From Guyanagaster necrorhizus (Eukaryota; Basidiomycota; Agaricomycetes; Agaricales; Physalacriaceae), in NCBI RefSeq assembly GCF_019112545.1, contig NW_025064887.1, positions 49,439-113,438 on the forward strand: a stretch of 64,000 nucleotides of DNA, read 5' to 3'. A program made the translations under genes and the position numbers. Below, piece after piece: positions 12,601 to 21,088 of the stretch; positions within the stretch are counted from its first letter, which is position 1; each line of letters starts with the position of its first letter. The notes beneath the pieces were generated by a model, which ran no database searches, was not told the DNA's origin, and was given only the letters and a program-made list of their open reading frames with translations.

Positions 12601-13526
12601 TTTTGCAAGTCAACCACTAGGATGGTTTCGCCATCCTCCATCTCCTCATCCCACCGGTCTTCCGGGTCTTCGTCGGGTAATTCATACGGAATTTTCCGGC
12701 ATCGGCATCGGGCGAATACAAGTCTCCCGGTTTTCCAATTGATGAGCGGATTATGCCGGATAAGCCAGTCGTGACCAAGGAACAATTTCTTTGTTCCGAG
12801 ATCCGTGACGGCCAGATCGATCCTTTCCGAGTGATCTCCGATAGTGAGTCGGAGTTCGACAAATTCCATGATCGATCCGGCTTGATTTTTGGTTCCGTCG
12901 GCGTTATAGACTGGGATAGGTGCGGCGGTAGACCTGGTAGGAAGCTGGTGTTGTTGGACGAATGCTCGATTAATGGAACTCCCGGTACACCCGCTGTCAA
13001 TGAGGGCGGTTACCGAGTGTACTGTTCTATTAGTCAGGGTCTCGATTTGCGCCTTGGTGGTCAAGTCCCGTCCCGGGGTCTTGGTTCGTCTGACGAACTT
13101 CTGTGGTCCTTTTAGTTCGTCCAACCATTCCAAGGCTTGACTTCGTTCGGCTTTTCGTAAGCCGTTGACGGTATCACTGGTGACCTCTCCTGTTCTGGTT
13201 CGGTGTACCCATCCACGTAGTACGGCCATGGCCGCTTCTTTGTCTCCTGCTTCTTTGATGGCTCTCCATGTCCATTCGGTATCGAATGGTTTTAGCCACG
13301 TGGTGGGACTCTCTGTCCCTGTTCGGCCCGTGGGCGTTTGAGTTTTTCTTTGCGATTCAACGGTGTGTTTTGCGAACAGGCCGGGTATATTCGAATGCGT
13401 AATAGATATAGACGTAGCTACAGGGATACTATTAGTCCAACTAGCGGCTACCGTTGACACACCATCAAGTTTCTTGGCCAGTCCAGTGGAATCGCTCACT
13501 GGCTGGCCTCGCCTTTTACCTTCTCG
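9609..13526 (-). pseudogene. pol of copy 4 (protease, RT, RNase H, integrase, chromodomain), two TGA stops
   Basis: This polyprotein copies the RNA and integrates the cDNA. It is in the -1 frame relative to gag, about 1,300 codons. Protease DSG is at 12990-12998, followed by HDWLIRHNPLINWK. RT runs about 12300-11700 with [20 protein letters not shown] and the catalytic YLDD at 11928-11939. RNase H (about 11550-11150) has EADSSEGA, YEIYDKELLA and TDHQNL. The integrase has an HHCC finger (about 10870-10760), SVDMITGLP, DRGPQF, and a glutamate in QTERANQEVEK. A GPF module lies near 9980. The chromodomain (about 9800-9620) has DYLVSWKGYGPESNQW. TGA at 12486-12488 and 11556-11558 sit where sister copies encode arginine, consistent with CGA to TGA. 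All catalytic motifs are otherwise intact. It ends with TAA, with no lineage-2 tail. Confidence 0.95.
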
Positions 13527-16500
13527 ATCTTGGTCTCCTTTCCAAGTTCTTCGTCCTCCTTCTGTAGTTCGGCGATCTGCGCCCGGATGTCTTCGCGTGT
13601 TCGTTTCTTCTTCGGGCAGTCCTTGGCCATGTGGCCCTTTACTCCGCAATTAAAGCACTTTCCCTCCTTCTTCAGCCGATCAATGTCCATGGGCTTCCCG
13701 GTCCCGGTGTAAGTTGTACTGGTTCCGGTTTTCTGGGTGCTGTATGATGGGGTGGTCATCGTGGAGCCCGAAGGTTTTCCGGCAGTTTGCCCCGACTTAT
13801 TCGGGGTTGGTGGGGTCGACTTCTTGGAGTATTCCTGCAGCGTTGTTGCCTCCGCTTTCTGCCTTTGTCGCTCTTTGTACATCTCAATGATTCGTTCTTT
13901 CCACTCGTCATATCCTACAGGCATCAGCATTTTGACGCCCATAGCCGAGATCATTGTGAGGTACGAAGAGGGGACTCCTCGTTTGAGCGCTTCTACCATC
14001 CTCCCGTCGTTGGCGATATCTTCTCTGATTCCTGCGAGTTTGGCAAGCCTCTCGAGCTCATCGAAGTAGTCGGTTGCGGCTTTGTCCCCCATCTTGTACT
14101 CCTTGATCTTTTGTTTGTGTACTTCCTGGATGGCAGGGTCAATGAACTTGTCATTTAGCATCCGTTTGAACACCGGCCACGAGGGATAACGGTAGTGCTC
14201 CCTAGTGGTGGACCAAAAGTTTGGGGAGATCAAGATCCACCACGTTTTGGCCTTGTCTTCCAGATAGGAGGTGGCGAATGCGACTTTATTCATATCGGTG
14301 CCGATATACCCGATATAGACCTCGAAGTACTGTTCGCAGTCGACAAGGAATCGATCGATGTCGTCAGAAGCTCCCTTGAAGGGGCGGGGTTTCCGAAGAA
14401 GGTCAGGGTGACATTGTAAGACGTTGGCATTCTGAGGGAGGGCGCCCATCGGGTTGGGCCAGTCGCCGAAGGGTGGTTGTTTCCATTCTGCAGGTGGTCC
14501 GGGGAAGGAGTGTAAGGAGTTGTCGTCGGCGACTGGGCTTCCTTTTGGTTCGACGACCCGGACGATCACTCCGTCGCGTACTGTGAATCCGAGGCGGACC
14601 GCTTCGGGGTCATCCCGAATAGGGTCCTTCCCGCTTGATTCTGCTTGGTCCGGAGGGGGTTGTCCGCCGAGAAGCCGACTTCCACCACGGGTCCAGGGGT
14701 TTTGGGTTTGGACGTCCCGCCAGGCCGGCCGTTCTCTGCTTCGGATAAGTCGTGATGCCGTGCTTCGGATCGACAGGCTATCATCGGCCCGGCTTCGGAT
14801 GGACGGGGCGATATAAACTGCTCGCTTTGGTGGGACGGGGGGGGTACGCGGCATTGGTGCCGGTACTTCCGGCTTGTTAATTGGTCGATATGGGGGTATC
14901 GGCGCGAGCGGGTCTTCTGGATGCTGTCGCCCGTATTCTCTCCATGCGTACTCCGTTGCGGCATACTGTAGAACTTTTTCTTTTTCAGTTCCCTCCGCAT
15001 ACCTATATTCAAGTCCTAAGGGCGTCGCTCGCCAGCGTGCGTCCTGCCATAAGTAATTTCTTCCCTGCTCGTACAATTCCTGATACTCCCTGTTTCTGGC
15101 TCTTTCAATCTCCTCCCGCAATGCTTCTTCATCTGTATCTTCTCCTGCTCATTCTAGCCGTCGTTGATATGGGTCATCACTGTCCTCGTCGTCCTCCTCG
15201 TCGCCCTCGTCCCCGCTGTCCTCTTCCTCGAGGAGGGAAGTGACGGGCTGGTCGAAGATGGACGGCGCGGCTGGTCGAAGGGTCATCGGGGACCCTTCCA
15301 TTGACCTGGGTGCTTGGCCCGTCGTCCCCTCGGTCACTGGTTCGAGCGATGGGGGGGCTCCTGAGTCGGCTGTAGCGCGTCCTGCCGCGCGCTCTTGTCT
15401 CCTCCAGTTCTCGGCTATAGACGCTGAAGAGTCGTTGGAACTCGGGGTTAAGGAACTGTCGAGCGACCCTGCTGCCCAGGAATCGCTGGAGAGCCCTGTC
15501 GGAGATGTGGGCATTGTCGGGAACTCGGAGCCCGTAGGCTCCGAGGACGGAATCGGCGTCGGAGGAGATGGTATCAGTGCAGGCGGGATATTCGAGGCTG
15601 ACAGGTCGGGGCCTTTCAGCGTTTCCTCGCCTGATTGCCTTGTTCCTGCTGACGATGCTGGCGGGCCCCTCCCATGGGTCACTGTCTGTGTCGGGCTCCC
15701 TGAAGGGGGATCCGGCATCGGTACGGAGCTCATACTCCCTAGGGGAGGCTGACCCCATTCTTTCGACCTCCTCCATTCTTCTTTGTTCTCTCCCCTGTCT
15801 GTCGTACTCTGCGGCCTCGTACTGCTCTCGGGCTTCTTCTCAGACATAGTCAGCGAGCTCCTCCTGGGTTCGCCTGATTTCTTCCTCCCGGTTCTGATTC
15901 TGCTGCTGCTGCTGTCGTACGGCCTCATCATAGTCGAAGGGAATGGTAAGATCCCAATCTGGGAATATTTGGTGTATAATTCTTCTTGTCGCAGCTCTTC
16001 CCCTTTCGCTAGCGGTCTCGCGCTTGGGCTCGCTCCCGACATGGAGGTGACGGTAGGGATCCCCTGCTGCCGAGATGGCAATGTCCGCGTTGTCGTAGTC
16101 GGGGTGGATTGTTCTTCCCCGCGGGTCGTCGACCCCCAACCTGCTGACGGACGGGCTGGGGTCGGAGTTGGGCTCGGTGGGGGTCTCGGGGGGGTTCTGG
16201 GGGGGGTCGGGACTTTCGCGGGGTCCCGGAGCCATCCGAGCGGCATCAAGGGAGTCCCAAGCATGGTTTCCAATCCCTGAGGGAATTGGGGAGGCGGAAT
16301 GCTCGGAGGAGTTGGCTGGAGTGACGTAGTTGGAGACCTCGGCGGGCTCCTGAGCGATGTTCATCGTCCACGGGTTCCGGAACCCTGTGAGAGCAGGGTG
16401 GCGGTCTCCGCCGTCTCGTCGAATGGGGTATCGGGGTCCTTCCTCCTCGTGAAGGCTCCCCGAATCTGGGTCGCTATTCCTGGCTTCTGGTACGGGTCCC

Positions 16501-16543
16501 CCTTGTGGGAAGAAGGACGTTCTGGCGGAGGGGGGGATGTCAT
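13496..16543 (-). pseudogene. gag of copy 4, two TGA stops
   Basis: This is the structural polyprotein that forms the particle. I place the start at ATG 16543 (MTSPPPPERP). That ATG is conserved in copies 2, 3, 5, 6 and 7, and the frame from it to the capsid keeps register in copies 2, 3, 5 and 7. A later ATG at 15286 or 15301 is an alternative. It gives 1,015 codons: a proline/serine-rich N-terminal half over ORF1 (with MPLGWLRDP), an acidic linker, a capsid-like region (about 14390-13880, FKGASDDIDRF, DKAKTWW, DYFDELERL), and a CCHC knuckle CFNCGVKGHMAKDC (about 13655-13610). A highly charged end follows. TGA at 16361-16363 and 15149-15151 interrupt it. The 13496 stop is TGA. Confidence 0.85.
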
Positions 16544-16745
16544 GGAAAGGGAGGTCGGGGGTTACGTTTTGTAATATTTGCTGAATTTGTTGAAAGGCTT
16601 GATAGTGCCTGACTATCCAAGCTGCTACTGATTGTCTTTCGTGGCAAAGGGTGATGATGGCTAAGAGACCGAGCAGTATTCCGATGATGGAAGCTATTAG
16701 CTCGAAGAAGTCGTGATTCAGGTCTGCGGTTGTTACTGGAGGCAT
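15177..16745 (-). pseudogene. ORF1 of copy 4: membrane-segment protein of unknown function, one TGA
   Basis: The frame is 522 codons from ATG 16745, the second and conserved start after the primer site, interrupted only by TGA at 15840-15842. Residues 13-34 are FFELIASIIG followed by a Leu/Ile-rich stretch to a cysteine, a convincing single membrane helix with a short N-terminal side. Then come an amphipathic stretch (HYQAFQQIQQIL), a long acidic disordered region, a block DWDLTIPFDYDEAVRQ followed by Q- and E-rich likely coiled coil, and a C-terminal block HISDRALQRFLGSRVARQF. The end is arginine/glycine-rich. Gag overlaps it from 16543 in the +1 frame. I recognise no family. An envelope-like or particle-membrane role is only a guess. 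Confidence 0.75.
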
Positions 16746-16787
16746 TCGGTTTCTCAGCACAATTGGGCTTGAGAAAGGGAACGAGGA

Positions 16788-16800
16788 AGCTTCGAGCTAA
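16788..16800 (-). promoter_or_regulatory. Primer binding site of copy 4
   Basis: On the minus strand TTAGCTCGAAGCT starts one base inside the 5' LTR boundary. It pairs perfectly over 13 bases with the predicted mRNA 5' end seen in the 3' LTR (9289-9301). It is therefore a self-priming candidate. Confidence 0.72.
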
Positions 16801-16801
16801 T

Positions 16802-17366
16802 TGTTAGGCCCAAGCGTCACATGAACTGATACACATGATAAACAGGTGTTCCTTCGCGCTTCGAGAAATCACCTGAGTTCACTATATGTATATCCGGACG
16901 GTGTGACTCAAGGTCAGATATAGACTCGAGGTAGAATGGTATGTATAAACTTTAGCTCGAANNNNNNNNNNNNNNNNNNNNNNNNNNNNNNNNNNNNNNN
17001 NNNNNNNNNNNNNNNNNNNNNNNNNNNNNNNNNNNNNNNNNNNNNNNNNNNNNNNNNNNNNNNNNNNNNNNNNNNNNNNNNNNNNNNNNNNNNNNNNNNN
17101 NNNNNNNNNNNNNNNNNNNNNNNNNNNNNNNNNNNNNNNNNNNNNNNNNNNNNNNNNNNNNNNNNNNNNNNNNNNNNNNNNNNNNNNNNNNNNNNNNNNN
17201 NNNNNNNNNNNNNNNNNNNNNNNNNNNNNNNNNNNNNNNNNNNNNNNNNNNNNNNNNNNNNNNNNNNNNNNTTTAGTTGTGCTGACTAAGCTTCCCATGG
17301 TCTTGTGTCTCTTGGCTTAGCGTAAATAGGGGTGAAAAGAAAGGAAAAAAGGGATAAATCGTAACA
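16802..17366 (-). repeat. 5' LTR of copy 4, with assembly gap
   Basis: The readable parts (16802-16961 and 17272-17366) align with 9139-9298 and 9479-9573 of the 3' LTR, with three differences in the first part and none in the second. The missing middle should be 180 bases by comparison, but 310 Ns are present. The promoter lies within the gap. Confidence 0.92.
16962..17271. other. Assembly gap (310 N)
   Basis: This run of Ns falls inside the 5' LTR of copy 4. The matching stretch of the other LTR is 180 bases, so the N length is either a placeholder or hides about 130 extra bases. Confidence 0.97.
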
Positions 17367-17371
17367 CTGGG

Positions 17372-20300
17372 AGTTGCAGTTTATATGCAGATTTGCCAAT
17401 TTTGGCAAGGACTTTGAATGGACCCATTCGTTTGTCTGCCAGTTTCTGTTTTGGCCTTAGTAGGTGGAGATTCATTGTATCTAATCAGACTCTGTCATTG
17501 GTTGAATATTCATGGGCTGCTCATTTATGCTTGTCATACTGCTTCTTTATTGTAGAGGTGGCCTTTTCAAGAGCTGTTTTGGTTTCTTCATGGATTTTTG
17601 CCATTGTGGCTGCAAAGTCTTTTGAAGCTGGTGTCATCATATGGGCCTGTCCCATTTCTGCCACTGGTGGGTTTCGCCCATAGTTCACAAAGAATGGGAT
17701 TTTACCTGTTGCTGAGTGAATCCTGTTGTTGTGTTGGAATGCTGCTAGTGCCAGCCATTCTGTCCAATTGTCTTGTTAGTAACTAACAAAAAGTCATAAG
17801 TGCTTTTCAATTTCCTGGTTGGCCCGTTCTGTCTGGCCGTCTGTCTGTGGGTGATATGCCATTGAGGCATTCCTTTTGATGTTGAGGAGTTGGTACAAAT
17901 CATCCAAAAATTTGGAGACGAATTGTGGTTCTCTGTCTGAAATTACCATCTGAGGCATGCCATACTTTGCATATATCTCATCCCATAGTATCTTTGCCCA
18001 TTCCTCGGATGTCAATTCTGTAGAACAGGTGATCGGGATGATCACCTTTGAGAAGCAATCGACTATGATGATGATTGCATTATAGCCATCACTTTCAGAG
18101 AGTCCAGTTATCATATCCACTGAAATGTGGGTCCATGGTGATGAAGAGACTTCATTTGGGTGTAATGGTGCTGCTCTGGGTTGCGTTGAAGTCTTGCCTC
18201 ATTGGCAAACCTCATAAGCTTTGACATATCAGGTGATATCATGATCCATCTTTAGCCACCAATACACTCTCAGGACTAATTCTTTTGTTTTAGCAGTACC
18301 GGAGTGTCTAGCAGTCACATGATCGTGACATATAGCGATGATATCACCCCACAGTCTTTGATCCCTTGGAATGTAGATCCGTTCATTATAACAGATCAAT
18401 CCCCCTTCTTTCTTTAGCCCATGCTCATGGTTGAGTGATGGGGCAATTCTTTGATCCCACTTGTGTGGGTCTCTGGTGGCGCTCTTGATGCATTCGTGCA
18501 TCTCTTCTTCCATGGGCATAATCATTGTCTGGAAGTGCTCCAGCCATAGTAACACGACCTCCTTGTTGTCATCTCCTCCTTAGTTATGATCCACCCTGCG
18601 GCTGAGGAAGTCGGCTTTCTTGTTTGCTACTCCAGCTTTATGATGGAGTGTCTACTCGTACTCCGATAGTTCTGTTACCCATCTGGCTTGTCTGCAATTA
18701 AGCTTCTGGGGCTGTCAGAAATATCGAAGGTTCTGATGATCTGTCCAGATCTTGAAAGTCTGAATGGCTCTAATGAGATAATGCTGCCATTCAGCAAGAC
18801 CGAGCATTATAGTGAGGAGTTCTTTGTCGTAGATTTCATAGTTCCATTCTGTTACCATTAATGCTTTTGACATAAAGGTGACTGGTCGCCATTTGCCATC
18901 CTGTTTCTATGAGAGTATGGCTCCAACTGTGCCTTTGCTGGAGTTGGCTTCCACCCGGAACTTCCCATCCTGGCTTGGTATAGCCAGAGTGACATCTTTG
19001 GCTAATCAGCATTTGAGGTCGTCAAATGCTGCCTGTTGGGAAATTCCCCAGCTCCATGGGGAATTTCTGGTTAATTGTGTCATAGGTCAGACTGTTTTGC
19101 TGTAATCCCAGATAAACCGTCGGTAGAAGTTGGTGAATCCAAGGAATGATTGTAGCTCCTTCTTCTTGGTTGGTTCCGGCCATTCAGTTACCCCTGCCAC
19201 TTTGACGGGGTCCATCCTAATGCTTCTTTCACTGATAATGACTCTGAGGTATTCCGTTTCTAGTCCCTCGAATTCGCATTTTTCAGCTTTGAGGAAGAGT
19301 CGATGCTTCCTCATCAAGGATAGCACCTGATATACTATCCTTCAGTGTTCTTCTTTGGTCTTGGACATAATCAGTATGTCATCCAAGTAGATTGTGACGT
19401 TTCCTATGGCGATGAGATCTTTGAAGATGTCATTCATCATCTATTGAAAGGTGGCTGGTGAGTTTGTTAATCTAAAGAACATAACCGTTGGTTCAAACAA
19501 TCTATGGTTTGTCTGAAAAGCGGCCTTCCACTTGTCGCCCTCCTTGATTTGCACATTGTTATATCCCCACCGAACATCCAGTTTGGTGTAATATTTGGCA
19601 CCTCAGAGTTTGTCCATTAACTCCGAGATCAATAGAAGGGGATAATGATTCTTGATTGTCATTTCATTGAGCTTCCGATAATCCTGTACTGAACGTAGTT
19701 TTCCATCCTTCTTCTTGACGAAGAAGAAGGGTGATGCCATTGCTGACTTCGATGGGCGAATCCTCCTGCTGGATAAGTTCTCTTCGAGAAACTTGTCTAG
19801 CTCTTGTTGTTTATTATTGCTTAGCGGGTAACACTTGCAATCTAGGTTGGCATTGGCATTAGGGGTTAATTTGATGGTGTGGTCCCAGGGCTTCGCATCA
19901 GGTAGTTCGTCGAAATTTTCCTTTTTCAATAAATCCTGATAGTCACATGCCCATTCAGATACCAATTCCTCAAATGTCCTTTCCTCTTTTTCCATATTAG
20001 CTTTTGCCACTAGGTCATTAGTGTGATGTACTGCTCATATGCTAATAGCCCTTTGTAGGTCTACAGCAAGAATGATTTTGCTGTCTTCCATTTCTTCATC
20101 CCATCGGTCCTCAGGATCTTCATCTGGTAGTTCAAATGGAATTTTCTGGCAATGACATCAAGCGAAGATGATGCGTCCGGTTTTCCAATTGATTAGTGGA
20201 TTGTGTCTGATCAGCCAGTCATGACCAAAGAACACTTCTTTCGTTCCTAGGTTGGTCATGGCTAGATCAATTCATTCTGAATAATCACCAATGGTGAGTC

Positions 20301-21088
20301 TAAGCTCTACATATTCAGTGATCAGTCCAGCTTGGTTCCTTGTTCCATCTGCATTATAGATGGGAATGGATGCCATTGTTGCCTGAGTGGGCAATTGATG
20401 CTTGTTGATGAAAGCTCAATTGATGCTACTCCCTGTGCAGCCACTGTCAATTAAGACAGTGACTGCATGGGTTGATCGAGATGTTAACATTTTGATCTAT
20501 GCCTTGGCTAGTAAGTCATTTCCTGTGGTCTTGGCCCTTTGAATGAATTTTCATGGTCCCCGTAATTCATCGAGCCACTCTAGAGCTCAGCATCATTCCG
20601 CAACTCACATCCCAGCAATCATGTCGTCAATCACTTCCTTGGCTCAGGACTTGTGCACCCAATTCTTGAGTACAGCCTTTGCCTCGGCTTCATTTTTCAC
20701 ATCTTTGATGGCTCACCAAGTCCATTCAGTATCGAATGGCTTGAGCCAACCTGTGGTAGGGCCCTCTGCCCTTGTTCGGCCCAGAGGCAGTTGAGTCTGT
20801 TTTATATTTTTAGTTTGACACACTGTTGGCAATGACACATCTTTGGGGCTCTCTGCCCCTCTTTGGCCCTTTGTTGGTGCTTGAGTCTTAAAAGTCGATT
20901 CCTTAGGTGATTCTGGGGTTCAAGTAATAGAGTCAGGTATATTCAAATGCATGCATAATTTAGACATAGGGGGTGGTACTATAGAAGGTGAAATATTAGT
21001 CTGTCCAGCAGAATATGACCCATTACTCTTGTCCTTGGCTGAGGCAGTAGAATCACTTACTGCTCAGCCTCATCTTTTACCTCCTTGG
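17372..21088 (-). pseudogene. pol of copy 3, main part
   Basis: Read leftwards, this has the protease (IDSGCTG, near 20440), the HDWLIRHNP block (about 20205), RT with YLDD at 19378-19389, RNase H (about 19000-18640), the integrase finger and core (about 18350-17800, with SDREPQF in place of DRGPQF) and the GPF module near 17430. It then meets the copy-4 insertion. Stops are frequent, for example near 18590 and 19610. The reading frame is otherwise colinear with copies 5 and 10. Confidence 0.9.

Larger units (their letters stand above)
9139..17366 (-). mobile_element. Copy 4: youngest, near-complete lineage-1 chromovirus
   Basis: The element is 8.2 kb as assembled, with LTRs at 9139-9573 and 16802-17366. 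CTGGG target duplications lie at 9134-9138 and 17367-17371. Over the 255 LTR bases present in both, only three differ, all transitions. ORF1, gag and pol have no frameshift beyond the conserved ones and only five premature stops, all TGA. Its base composition is visibly more GC- and CpG-rich than the other copies. It inserted in the same orientation into the pol gene of copy 3. The 5' LTR contains a 310-N gap. Confidence 0.95.

Noticed and set aside
15783..16280. Long antisense open frames over ORF1 and gag of copy 4, e.g. 165 and 170 codons on the plus strand
   Set aside because: They are mirrors of a GC-rich coding region and low-complexity sequence, and none shows conservation of its own.
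15149..16363. TGA read as a sense codon (altered genetic code), since all five stops in copy 4 are TGA
   Set aside because: Gag and ORF1 of copy 4 end naturally in TGA, and sister copies encode arginine at the pol sites, so CGA-to-TGA mutation explains it more simply.
15177..16745. ORF1 as a retroviral envelope gene
   Set aside because: Only one membrane segment near the N-terminus is present, with no signal-peptide cleavage pattern, furin-like site or fusion peptide that I can see, and the position before gag is wrong. Function left open.
16882..17298. Open frames spanning the N run
   Set aside because: They consist almost entirely of unknown residues from the assembly gap.
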